In this document: positions 26,523 to 34,777 of the stretch, piece after piece
Numbering within the stretch: position 1 is the stretch's first letter
Layout: every line of letters begins with the position of its first letter
From: CAIKBL01 sp964555355
GTDB lineage: Bacteria; Pseudomonadota; Gammaproteobacteria; Ga0077536
Reading direction: 5' to 3'
Assembly (NCBI GenBank): GCA_964555355.1
Contig: CAZKRY010000006.1
Coordinates: 272,177 to 336,176 of the forward strand
DNA length: 64,000 nt
Notes under the pieces: generated by a model
Database searches by the model: none
Told to the model about the DNA's origin: nothing
What the model saw: the letters and a program-made list of their open reading frames with translations, nothing else
Position numbers and translations under genes: made by a program

Positions 26523-26927
26523 ATGACCAAGCGATTATCGAGACAACGTGGCGTTAGTCTCAGCGGGCTTATCTTCTGGTCGGTATTGATCGGTGCGCTT
26601 GCGATGCTCGGCATGCGGCTATTTCCGTTGTATAACGAAAAGATGAAGGTCGATTTGGCGCTCGACAAGGTGGTAGGCGATTCTGCGGTATCGGAGCAAT
26701 CCAAAACCGAAATCGTCAAGGCCATCATGAAACAATTCGAAGTATCGGATGTTGACCGTTGGTCGACGGTTGAATTCACCCGCTTGCTGAAAGTCGAACG
26801 ACCGCGAGGCGAGATCAATCGCGTGTTGTCACTTGACTATGAAATCCGCAACGTAGTTTGTTGCAACCTTGATATCGTATTGAACTACCAATACGCGCGC
26901 GAATTGCCCCCCGGGGATGCCGAGTAA
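26523..26927 (+). CDS. DUF4845 membrane-anchored protein
   Basis: 134 residues with an excellent ribosome binding site (GAGGGGGAG). An N-terminal membrane helix (about 12-33, LSGLIFWSVLIGALAML) is preceded by a basic, pilin-like leader RQRGVSLSGLI, and the rest is a small soluble domain facing the periplasm. DUF4845 proteins lie between lepB and rnc in many gamma- and betaproteobacteria; their function is unknown. The stop overlaps rnc by 11 nt. Confidence 0.85.
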   Translation: MTKRLSRQRGVSLSGLIFWSVLIGALAMLGMRLFPLYNEKMKVDLALDKVVGDSAVSEQSKTEIVKAIMKQFEVSDVDRWSTVEFTRLLKVERPRGEINRVLSLDYEIRNVVCCNLDIVLNYQYARELPPGDAE

Positions 26928-27609
26928 ACGGCGGCTGACGCTGGCTTCGCCCACGCTCCGCCATCAATTTGCCGATCCCGAGCTTTTGCAACTCGCGCTG
27001 ACGCATCGCAGCGCGAGTAATCGGCATAACGAACGGCTCGAGTTCTTAGGCGACGCGATTATCGGTGCGACCGTCGCGGAGTTTCTGTATCAGCGTTTTC
27101 CGCGCGCGGACGAGGGCCAGTTAACCCGCATGCGCGCTTCACTCGTGAAGCGCGAAAGCCTAGCCGCGATCGCGCGGAAACTCGAACTGGGTAAATTCCT
27201 GGCGTTAGGCGAAGGGGAGATGAAAAGCGGCGGCTGGCGCCGAGATTCGATCTTGGCGAATGCGCTGGAAGCGATCGTGGGCTCGATATTCTTGGACGGA
27301 GGACCCGCGCCGGCCCGCGCGGAGCTCGCCGATTGGTTTGAGCCGGTGCTATCGTTATTAGATCCCGAGGAGATGCCAAAAGATTCGAAAACGCGTCTTC
27401 AGGAATACCTGCAACATCGGCAAGCACCGCTGCCTACCTATCAAACCGTACTCGTCGAAGGACCTCCGCACGCACAGTTTTTTACGGTCGATTGTGAGTT
27501 GAGCGCTCCCCCACTCAAAGTTACCGCGCAGGGGCATAGCCGCCGCCACGCCGAACAGGAAGCCGCGCGACTCGCGTTAATGGCATTGCAGCCCGAAAGC
27601 CAACCATGA
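26917..27609 (+). CDS. rnc: Ribonuclease III
   Basis: 230 residues. It cuts double-stranded RNA and processes rRNA precursors. The catalytic domain has the signature ERLEFLGDAIIG with acidic metal ligands, and DSILANALEAIVGSIFLDGG. The C-terminal double-stranded RNA-binding domain spans about 155-225 (DSKTRLQEYLQHRQAPLPTY, ending HAEQEAARLAL). It overlaps the DUF4845 gene by 11 nt and the era start by ATGA. Confidence 0.97.
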   Translation: MPSKRRLTLASPTLRHQFADPELLQLALTHRSASNRHNERLEFLGDAIIGATVAEFLYQRFPRADEGQLTRMRASLVKRESLAAIARKLELGKFLALGEGEMKSGGWRRDSILANALEAIVGSIFLDGGPAPARAELADWFEPVLSLLDPEEMPKDSKTRLQEYLQHRQAPLPTYQTVLVEGPPHAQFFTVDCELSAPPLKVTAQGHSRRHAEQEAARLALMALQPESQP

Positions 27610-28517
27610 GCGATTCTCCCATTGATCAATCCCGCTGCGGAGTCTTCGCCATTATCGGTCGCCCGAATGTGGGCAAGTCGACTCTGCTGAATCACCTGTT
27701 AGGACAAAAACTCAGCATCACTTCACGTAAGCCGCAGACCACCCGTTATCGCATACACGGGATAGTGCAAACGGAACAAGCGCAATTGGTATTCGCCGAT
27801 ACACCCGGGTGGCAAGCGCAGCCGCATGGCCGGTTGCACAAGCTGATGAATCGCCAAGTCGAACACGCCTTGCAAGATGTCGATGGGGTACTGCTCGTCA
27901 TCGAAGCCGGCGACTGGCGTGAGGAAGACCGGGTGCTCGCCGAAAAGCTGCAGGCGTTTACCGGATATCGGACCGTCGTCGTGAATAAGATCGACAAACT
28001 TTCAAGGCACGCCGATCTGCTACCGTTTCTCGCGAAACTAGAGGCACAGATCCCAGGGATCGACTTGATCCCAGTGAGCGCATTGAAGACGGTTAATCTT
28101 GATCGCCTCGTGCAAATGTTGGGTCAACATGCGCCGGTGCGTGCCGCGTTGTTTGACTCAGACCAGCTCACGGATCGATCGGAACGGTTCGTCGTGGCCG
28201 AATTGATTCGCGAAAAGCTAACGCGTCAGCTCGGCGCTGAGCTGCCGTACGCGGTACATGTGGTGATCGAACGATTTGAAGTGATCAATGAGGTCGCGCA
28301 TATCGATGCCACGATTTGGGTCGAGCGCCCGGGTCAAAAAGCGATCGTCATCGGCAAAGGGGGCCAGCGGATAAAACAGGTCGGGAGCGAAGCTCGCGGC
28401 GAAATTGAGAAACTGCTCGCGCGTCGCGTGTACTTGAAGACCTGGGTCAAAGTGCAAGGTAAGTGGACGGAGAATCCCGCGGCGCTCGACGTATTCGAAA
28501 TCGACGGCGAGGAGTAA
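27606..28517 (+). CDS. era: GTPase Era
   Basis: 303 residues. It binds the 3' end of 16S rRNA and helps mature the 30S subunit. G domain: GRPNVGKST (G1), DTPG (G3), NKIDKL (G4), SALKT (G5); C-terminal KH domain (about 200-300) with VIGKGGQRIKQVGSEAR. The ATG overlaps the rnc stop, so the ribonuclease and GTPase are translationally coupled, and recO follows after 3 nt. Confidence 0.97.
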   Translation: MSDSPIDQSRCGVFAIIGRPNVGKSTLLNHLLGQKLSITSRKPQTTRYRIHGIVQTEQAQLVFADTPGWQAQPHGRLHKLMNRQVEHALQDVDGVLLVIEAGDWREEDRVLAEKLQAFTGYRTVVVNKIDKLSRHADLLPFLAKLEAQIPGIDLIPVSALKTVNLDRLVQMLGQHAPVRAALFDSDQLTDRSERFVVAELIREKLTRQLGAELPYAVHVVIERFEVINEVAHIDATIWVERPGQKAIVIGKGGQRIKQVGSEARGEIEKLLARRVYLKTWVKVQGKWTENPAALDVFEIDGEE

Positions 28518-28520
28518 CAG

Positions 28521-29234
28521 GTGCCGGGCGCCGAAGTTAGCGACGATGGCTACTTGGTGCATCGTCGGCGGTGGCGTGAATCGAGTTTGATCGTTACCTT
28601 GCTCACGGCGCGCCACGGATTAATAACGGTGCTTGCGCGCAGCGCGCTTGGCGGCGCAAAGTCGAAAATGCAGATAACCGAGTTCACACCGCATTTTCTA
28701 GTTTGGGCGGGACGCCAAGAGTTACCCTACCTGCGACGAGCGGAGAGCACGGCGCGTCCCGTGCAGCTTCGCGGCGAGCGACTGCTTAGCGGTCTATATC
28801 TCAATGAGCTGCTGATGCGCCTACAACAGCGCCATGATCCCGAGCCAGCCGTTTATGCCGCCTATGAAACTGCCTTACGCGAACTAGCGACGGATGCGCC
28901 GTTGGAGCCGTCGCTCCGTCGCTTCGAAGTGGACTTGCTCGCGGCGAGCGGTTTTGCGCTGTCACTTGAGCATGCAATAGATACGCAAGAGGTGATCGAA
29001 CCCGAATACGAATATCACTACTTGCCCGAACAAGGCGTACTTGCGCGACAAACCCCGGAGCGCGGCATCCCCGTGCATGGCAGTACGTTGCTCGCGCTGT
29101 CTGGCGCGAGGCCCTGGGAGAGCGACACACTTCGCGAGGCTAAAATATTGATGCGCGGGCTAATGGCGCATCACTTGGGCGGTCAACCGTTGCGCACGCG
29201 CGAGTTGTTTCAAGCAAAAAGACTTGAAAACTAA
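28521..29234 (+). CDS. recO: DNA repair protein RecO
   Basis: 237 residues. It promotes strand annealing and loads RecA in the RecFOR pathway. N-terminal OB fold (YLVHRRRWRESSLIVTLLTARHGLITVLARSALG), then the helical domain with LYLNELLMRLQQRHDPEP, RRFEVDLLAASGFAL. The usual zinc-finger cysteines are absent, as in other gammaproteobacterial RecO. The start is a GTG at 28521 with GGAG inside the end of era. Confidence 0.95.
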   Translation: MPGAEVSDDGYLVHRRRWRESSLIVTLLTARHGLITVLARSALGGAKSKMQITEFTPHFLVWAGRQELPYLRRAESTARPVQLRGERLLSGLYLNELLMRLQQRHDPEPAVYAAYETALRELATDAPLEPSLRRFEVDLLAASGFALSLEHAIDTQEVIEPEYEYHYLPEQGVLARQTPERGIPVHGSTLLALSGARPWESDTLREAKILMRGLMAHHLGGQPLRTRELFQAKRLEN

Positions 29235-29305
29235 CGTTTGTTTCAGCGTTCCACGCTCAGCGAAGTAGGGCTACACTATGGGGACGCAAGCAATGTCTAT
29301 TCGTC

Positions 29306-30046
29306 GTGACTTCTCAGTTCCCGCTCTTACTTGGCGTCAATGTCGATCATGTGGCAACGCTGCGACAGCAGCGCCACGCTCAATATCCTGATCCGGTACT
29401 CGCCGCCTTGCTGGCGGAACAAGCCGGTGCGGATGGCATCACGGTGCATCTGCGGGAGGATCGCCGCCACATCCAGGAGCGTGATGTCGACACCCTCAAA
29501 CAATCATTGCGCGTGAAGCTCAATCTTGAAATGGCGATTACCCCCGCGATGTTGCAGTTTGCGGCAAAGTTGCGCCCAGCCTGTTGCTGCTTGGTCCCCG
29601 AACGCAGAGCCGAGCTGACCACAGAAGGGGGACTCAATTTATTGCTCGACCCGCCGGGAACAGCACGCGCTTGCGCGGCACTCGCGGAAGTTGGAATCGA
29701 GGTCTCGTTATTTATCGATCCTGAGCCTGCGCAGGTGCGCGCTGCTCACGCGAGCGGGGCGCCCACCATTGAACTTCATACGGGTGCCTATGCCGATGCG
29801 CGTGATGCGGTGACCCGGGCGCACGAATTGCGGCGCCTGAGCGATGGTATTGCGCTTGCGCACGACCTCGGGCTGCAGGTTAATGCGGGCCACGGCCTAA
29901 ACTATGAAAATGTGCGTGCGATTGCCGCCAATCGAAATATCACTGAGCTCAATATCGGACATGCGATCGTCGCTCGCGCGGTGTTCAACGGTATGGCAGC
30001 CGCCGTTGCCGAAATGAAGCAGCTGTTGCACGCGGCGCGCTTATGA
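29306..30046 (+). CDS. pdxJ: Pyridoxine 5'-phosphate synthase
   Basis: 246 residues. It condenses 1-deoxyxylulose 5-phosphate with aminoacetone phosphate in vitamin B6 synthesis. Motifs: LLLGVNVDHVATLRQ, ADGITVHLREDRRHI, LNLEMAI, the CLVPERRAELTTEGGL segment, and NAGHGLNYEN. The start is a GTG at 29306 without a good ribosome binding site; an ATG at 29293 is out of frame. A 71-nt gap separates it from recO and could hold a promoter (TACACT at 29272-29277), but no convincing -35 is seen. acpS overlaps its stop as ATGA. Confidence 0.95.
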   Translation: MTSQFPLLLGVNVDHVATLRQQRHAQYPDPVLAALLAEQAGADGITVHLREDRRHIQERDVDTLKQSLRVKLNLEMAITPAMLQFAAKLRPACCCLVPERRAELTTEGGLNLLLDPPGTARACAALAEVGIEVSLFIDPEPAQVRAAHASGAPTIELHTGAYADARDAVTRAHELRRLSDGIALAHDLGLQVNAGHGLNYENVRAIAANRNITELNIGHAIVARAVFNGMAAAVAEMKQLLHAARL

Positions 30047-30423
30047 TTAGCGGCCTTGGCATCGATATCGTGCAGGTCGAACGAATCGCGTCGGTCTACC
30101 GTCGCTATGGCTTCAAGTTTGCGCGGCGCGTCTTGGCGGCGGAGGAATTGCAGCGCTTCGCGCAAACCACGCAACCAATCCGCTTTCTGGCGATGCGTTT
30201 TGCAGCCAAGGAAGCTGCGTCGAAAGCGTTAGGGACCGGATTTCGGCGCGGCGTTACGCTGCGATCGATAGAAGTCACGCATAACGCCGCGGGCAAACCT
30301 GATTTGCGTTTGCATGCCGGGGCCGCCGAGCGTGCCGCGGAACAGCATGTGGTTGCCATGCATGTCAGCCTCACCGACGAACGCGACTATGCCGCCGCCG
30401 TCGTGGTATTCGAACGAAGCTAA
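30043..30423 (+). CDS. acpS: Holo-ACP synthase
   Basis: 126 residues. It moves phosphopantetheine from coenzyme A to the serine of acyl carrier protein. Magnesium-binding Asp in GIDIVQVERI and Glu in RFAAKEAASKALG are both present. Its target, acpP, is about 11 kb downstream in the fatty-acid cluster. It overlaps pdxJ by 4 nt (ATGA). Confidence 0.96.
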   Translation: MISGLGIDIVQVERIASVYRRYGFKFARRVLAAEELQRFAQTTQPIRFLAMRFAAKEAASKALGTGFRRGVTLRSIEVTHNAAGKPDLRLHAGAAERAAEQHVVAMHVSLTDERDYAAAVVVFERS

Positions 30424-30441
30424 ATTCGCGGATAAATCCCT

Positions 30442-32046
30442 GTGACTACGCTAGACACTGCGGTGCGCAGACGCCGAACTTTCGCCATCATTTCACATCC
30501 GGATGCCGGCAAAACCACCGTTACGGAAAAGCTATTGCTATTAGGTGGAGCGATCAACGCTGCCGGCACAGTCAAGGCGCGCAAGAGTGCTCGCCATGTC
30601 ACCTCGGACTGGATGGAGATTGAACGCCAGCGCGGGATCTCGGTAACTTCATCCGTTATGCAGTTTGAATATCGGGATTGCGTCATCAACCTACTTGATA
30701 CCCCGGGACACGAAGATTTCTCGGAAGATACGTATCGTGTCCTGACCGCAGTCGACTCGGCGCTCATGGTCATCGATGCCGCCAAGGGAGTTGAAGAGCG
30801 GACAGTCAAGCTCCTTGAAATTTGTCGCATGCGTCGCACGCCGATTGTCACACTTATCAATAAACTCGATCGGCACAGCCGCGCACCGCTGGAATTGCTC
30901 GATGAAATCGAGAACGTCTTGAAAATTAAGTGCGCGCCGCTGACTTGGCCGCTCGGGTCCGGACAACACTTCGCCGGCGTTTACCATTTCTCGGATCGTT
31001 GCCTCTATCGTTATCAGCGAGAAATCGACGCCAATGCGGAGCTGGTGGAAACGCCTCGCGTCTCGCTCGCCGAGGCCGCGCGCGATCCGAAATTGGAAGA
31101 CTTATTGCCATCTTTTATCGACGAGATCGAATTGATTGACGCGGCGGGGACCGAATTTAATTTGGATTCCTATCGGCGCGGCGAGATAACGCCGGTGTTT
31201 TTCGGTTCGGCGCTGCAGAATTTCGGCATTCGCGAAATGTTTGACTGCTTCGTGGACATTGCGCCACCACCGGGTGCGCGTGCGGCGCTCGAGCGCGATG
31301 TCTGTGCCGAGGAAGAAGCGTTCAGCGGCTTTGTGTTCAAAATCCAGGCAAACATGGATCCGCAGCACCGTGATCGCATCGCGTTTTTGCGAATTTGTTC
31401 TGGGCATTTTGAGCCCGGCGCGAAACTACGGCATGTACGATTAGGCCGCGACGTGCAAGTGTCCAATGCATTGACTTTTTTCGCGCGCGGCCGCGAGCAA
31501 GTGGAAGACGCGTACGCCGGTGACATCATCGGGCTGCACAATCACGGCACGATTCAGATCGGTGACACCTTTACGGCCGGCGAATCTCTCAGTTTTAAAG
31601 GTATCCCGAGTTTTGCCCCGGAACTTTTTCGGCGTGTGCGCGCCGTCGATCCGTTGCGCGCCAAAGCGTTGATGAAAGGTCTGACCGAACTGTGCGAGGA
31701 AGGTGCGGCACAAGTTTTTAAACTCACGCAGCGCAACGATTTAATTCTAGGGGCCATCGGTATTCTGCAGTTCGATGTGGTGGCGTATCGTTTGCGTCAT
31801 GAATACGGTGTCGAATGCATTTTCGAAAGCGTCGCCACGCACACCGCGCGCTGGGTAACGAGTACGAAATCTGGCGAACTCGAAAAATTTGTGAAACAAG
31901 CAGGGGATAACGTCGCCATCGACGGCGGCGGACACCCAGCGTATCTCGCGCCCAGTCGCGTTAACTTGCAACTCACGGCCGAACGATGGCCGGAGATTAC
32001 GTTTCACGCGACGCGCGAAGTTAGCCTACGCGATCCTCGCACTTAA
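30442..32046 (+). CDS. prfC: Peptide chain release factor 3
   Basis: 534 residues (E. coli RF3 has 529). The GTPase removes RF1 and RF2 from the ribosome after termination. G motifs: ISHPDAGKTT (G1), DTPGHEDFSEDTYR (G3), NKLDRHSR (G4). The GTG start at 30442 follows acpS by 18 nt, so it is probably the last gene of the long plus-strand operon that begins at lepA or lepB. It ends 6 nt before the convergent rne stop. Confidence 0.96.
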   Translation: MTTLDTAVRRRRTFAIISHPDAGKTTVTEKLLLLGGAINAAGTVKARKSARHVTSDWMEIERQRGISVTSSVMQFEYRDCVINLLDTPGHEDFSEDTYRVLTAVDSALMVIDAAKGVEERTVKLLEICRMRRTPIVTLINKLDRHSRAPLELLDEIENVLKIKCAPLTWPLGSGQHFAGVYHFSDRCLYRYQREIDANAELVETPRVSLAEAARDPKLEDLLPSFIDEIELIDAAGTEFNLDSYRRGEITPVFFGSALQNFGIREMFDCFVDIAPPPGARAALERDVCAEEEAFSGFVFKIQANMDPQHRDRIAFLRICSGHFEPGAKLRHVRLGRDVQVSNALTFFARGREQVEDAYAGDIIGLHNHGTIQIGDTFTAGESLSFKGIPSFAPELFRRVRAVDPLRAKALMKGLTELCEEGAAQVFKLTQRNDLILGAIGILQFDVVAYRLRHEYGVECIFESVATHTARWVTSTKSGELEKFVKQAGDNVAIDGGGHPAYLAPSRVNLQLTAERWPEITFHATREVSLRDPRT

Positions 32047-32052
32047 AGTTCT

Positions 32053-34293
32053 TTAGACCGTATGGCGTTCGTGCTCCGCGATGGTCTCGCTCTGGACCGG
32101 GGCTTCTTGCGCGACGAACGGGGCGGGCAAGCCGACATCCGGAGGCGCGGTCGTGTGGGTCACTTCCTCGACCGGTCCGCGATGTTCGACTGCCATCCGC
32201 GCGTCACTCCCTTCGTTCACTGATGCCGGCATATCGAGAAGCTCTTCCTCGCTACGTTCGGGATGCGCGGCCAGCGCGGCGGCGCGGTGCTCGTTGTGTC
32301 GTTCATGGCGACCACCACGGCGGCGTTGCTCGCCGCGTTCGTGCCCGCGATTCGTACTCTGTCCGTTGGTCGATTCCTGCGCGGGGCCGCGCGACTCAGC
32401 GGGCCGCCGCTCGTCGTTTCGCGGGGCACGATTGCCGCCGCGTCGCTGCCGCGAGTCTTGTCTACCCGCATGAGAGGATTGCGCGCCGCCGCGGCGATCG
32501 CCGCGGTTGCGCTCACGGTCCTGCTCAGCGCCAGCGTGCGACGCCCGACGGGCAGCGGGTTCTGCAGGCGCGGGCGGTGATGGTGATTCTCCTGGCGACG
32601 TCGCCGTCCCTGCGCCGAACAACGCGGAGAAAAATCGTTTGATAACACCGCCGTCGCGCGGCGGCGCGGCCGGCGTTTCCGTCATCGGTGCGTTTCGCAT
32701 GATGTCCTTGACCACCGGCTGCTGAGTGCGGGGCGCATCCTTTTGCACGAAGTCGTACTGACGCGAGGTATCGGCTTCTTGCAATAACTCGTGGCTCTCG
32801 CCGATATCGCCTTTCGCAAGATCCTGCTCTCGGATCCGTTGCACGGTAAAATGCGGTGTTTCGAGGTGCGGATTGGGGATGACTAATATTTCAACTTCCT
32901 GCTGATCTTCGATGCGGGTGACATCGCGTCGTTTTTCGTTCAACAGAAAAGCTGCCACATCTACCGGCACTTGAGCGGCCACTTTGGCGGTGGAATCCTT
33001 CATTGCTTCTTCTTCGATGACGCGCAAAACTGAAAGAGCGGTTGGTCGTAAGCTCCGAATCGTGCCGACGCCGTCGCAACGCGGGCAGATCTCATGGCTG
33101 AATTCGGCGAGCGACGGGCGCAGGCGTTGGCGCGACATCTCGAGCAGGCCAAAGCGCGATATGCGACCGATTTGCACGCGAGCGCGATCCATCTTCACGC
33201 ATTCGCGGAGTTTGTTTTCCACAGCGCGTTGATTCTTAGCCGACATCATGTCGATGAAATCAACCACGATTAGCCCGCCCAAATCGCGGATCCGGAGTTG
33301 GGTCGCGATTTCTTCCGCGGCTTCCAGATTGGTTAATAAGGCGGTTTCTTCGATGTCACCGCCTTGGGTCGCGCGCGCGGAATTGATGTCGATGGTGATC
33401 AAGGCTTCGGTCGGCTCAATGACCAAACCGCCGCCGCTAGGCAAACGAACTTCGCGGCTAAACGCCGTTTCGATTTGGCTTTCGATTTGGTAACGCGTGA
33501 ATAGCGGAACGCTATCGCGATAGAGTTTGAGCTTGGACAAATTCTGCGGCATGACTTGCCGCATGAAATCGAGTGCCGTGTCGTGCAAGCGCTGATCGTC
33601 GACCAGGATTTCCGCGATATCGCTGCGCAAATAATCGCGGATCGCACGAATGATTACATTTTGGTCCTGATAGATTAGGAACGGCGCCGTGTGCGCGTTC
33701 GCCGCTTCGTCGATCGCCGTCCAAAGTTGGACCAGATAATCCAAATCCCATTGCAACTCTTCGGTCGTTTTACCAATCCCGGCGGTGCGCAAAATGAGGC
33801 CGACATTGGCGGGAATATTGAGGCCGGACATGGCCTCTTTGGCATCTTCGCGTGCCTCGCCTTCAATTTGGCGGGAGACGCCGCCGGCGCGGGGATTGTT
33901 GGGCATCGCCACCAGATAGCGTCCGGCCAGCGAGACAAAGGTGGTCAGCGCCGCGCCTTTGTTTCCGCGTTCTTCCTTTTCGACTTGGACGATGAACTCT
34001 TGGCCTTCTTCCAGGACGTCGCGAATATTGGCGCGATTGCCGCTGCGCGGCTTGTCCTTGAAAAGTGAGCGGGAAACTTCTTTGAGCGGCAGGAATCCGT
34101 GACGGTCCGCGCCGTAGTCGACAAAGGCGGCTTCGAGGCTCGGCTCGAGACGGATAATCCGCCCCTTGTAGATGTTGGACTTTTTTTGTTCTTTGCCGGT
34201 GGCTTCGATATCCAAATCGAATAAACGTTGGCCATCGACGAGCGCCACGCGCAACTCTTCAGGTTGCGTGGCATTAATCAGCATTCTTTTCAT
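32053..34293 (-). CDS. rne: Ribonuclease E (short C-terminal scaffold)
   Basis: 746 residues, against 1061 in E. coli. The endonuclease starts mRNA decay and processes tRNA and rRNA. The N-terminal catalytic half is complete: MKRMLINATQPEELRVALVD at the start, S1 domain (SNIYKGRIIRLEPSLEAAFVDYGA), 5'-sensor and DNase I-like regions (VDFIDMMS), and the zinc-link ICPRCDGVGT near residue 405. The C-terminal part (about 510-746) is much shorter than usual, low in complexity, and rich in Arg, Gly, Glu, His and Pro; it should hold RNA-binding arginine patches. The open frame continues 300 nt upstream, but the ATG at 34293 with AAGGA nine nt before it matches the family start. Antisense open frames in the C-terminal region are artefacts. 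Confidence 0.96.
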   Translation of the reverse strand: MKRMLINATQPEELRVALVDGQRLFDLDIEATGKEQKKSNIYKGRIIRLEPSLEAAFVDYGADRHGFLPLKEVSRSLFKDKPRSGNRANIRDVLEEGQEFIVQVEKEERGNKGAALTTFVSLAGRYLVAMPNNPRAGGVSRQIEGEAREDAKEAMSGLNIPANVGLILRTAGIGKTTEELQWDLDYLVQLWTAIDEAANAHTAPFLIYQDQNVIIRAIRDYLRSDIAEILVDDQRLHDTALDFMRQVMPQNLSKLKLYRDSVPLFTRYQIESQIETAFSREVRLPSGGGLVIEPTEALITIDINSARATQGGDIEETALLTNLEAAEEIATQLRIRDLGGLIVVDFIDMMSAKNQRAVENKLRECVKMDRARVQIGRISRFGLLEMSRQRLRPSLAEFSHEICPRCDGVGTIRSLRPTALSVLRVIEEEAMKDSTAKVAAQVPVDVAAFLLNEKRRDVTRIEDQQEVEILVIPNPHLETPHFTVQRIREQDLAKGDIGESHELLQEADTSRQYDFVQKDAPRTQQPVVKDIMRNAPMTETPAAPPRDGGVIKRFFSALFGAGTATSPGESPSPPAPAEPAARRASHAGAEQDRERNRGDRRGGAQSSHAGRQDSRQRRGGNRAPRNDERRPAESRGPAQESTNGQSTNRGHERGEQRRRGGRHERHNEHRAAALAAHPERSEEELLDMPASVNEGSDARMAVEHRGPVEEVTHTTAPPDVGLPAPFVAQEAPVQSETIAEHERHTV

Positions 34294-34711
34294 CAGACGA
34301 AATCCTTCGCTGAGCGTCCGCTCAGCCTTCCGGCGCTGTTGATCGCAGTCGCCTAAGCCACGCACGCGCGAGGCGCGTGGCAATAATGCAGTGACGGACG
34401 CTGGTTCACGTTTCCGCGTCGCGCGCTCATCGCGCGTGGTTGACGCGGCGTCCCCCGCTTCGAGGCCTTCCTCGAAAAGTAGCCAGCCACCAGGCTGTAC
34501 GCGACGAACAAGGCTTGCGTTGCTTATCCGTTCCGTCGCCGAAGTTCCGCCGATTAGGGCGGAGGCTTTCATCCGGCGGTCTAACACGCAGTTCAGAAGT
34601 GAGCCGCAATCCTAAACGCGGCCTGCCCACAATCTGATAAAGTCCCGAATCTGTCTGCGCTAACCCGTTGGTCTCTAGCCGGAAATCGTAGAGCTACATG
34701 ATGCGTTAGGG
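34294..34711 (-). promoter_or_regulatory. Structured 5' leader of rne
   Basis: About 420 nt of untranslated leader if transcription starts at the predicted promoter. In transcript order it holds five stem-loops, each with a perfect core: 34484-34497 (5 bp), 34459-34476 (7 bp, 4-nt loop), 34414-34448 (7 bp plus 5 bp around a bulge), 34363-34379 (7 bp, 3-nt loop) and 34309-34326 (GCTGAGC/GCTCAGC, 4-nt loop). The last is followed directly by the ribosome binding site AAGGA. E. coli rne has a 361-nt leader through which RNase E limits its own mRNA, so the same is inferred here. There is no gene in the roughly 480 nt between rne and rluC. Confidence 0.6.
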
Positions 34712-34718
34712 TGGTCGG

Positions 34719-34748
34719 ACTATAGCAGCGTTAGATATCTAACGGCAA
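34719..34748 (-). promoter_or_regulatory. Predicted rne promoter
   Basis: On the minus strand, TTGCCG (34748-34743) and TATAGT (34724-34719) are 18 nt apart, a good sigma-70 match. It is the best promoter I can see upstream of rne. The spacer contains the 16-bp palindrome at 34729-34744. Confidence 0.55.
34729..34744. promoter_or_regulatory. Perfect 16-bp palindrome between rne and rluC
   Basis: CGTTAGATATCTAACG is its own reverse complement. It overlaps the end of the -35 and fills most of the spacer of the predicted rne promoter, and ends 33 nt before the rluC start, so a dimeric regulator bound here could affect both genes. No regulator can be named. Confidence 0.45.
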
Positions 34749-34777
34749 ATAAGCAAGTACAGTGAGACGAACGCTCT

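Noticed and set aside
32081..32725. Plus-strand open frames opposite the rne C-terminus
   Set aside because: They mirror the low-complexity Arg/Gly/Glu part of rne and lack ribosome binding sites or known domains.
34294..34587. In-frame N-terminal extension of rne
   Set aside because: The extension is Arg/Ala rich, unlike any RNase E start, and covers the hairpin region; the ATG at 34293 has a good ribosome binding site and the family start.
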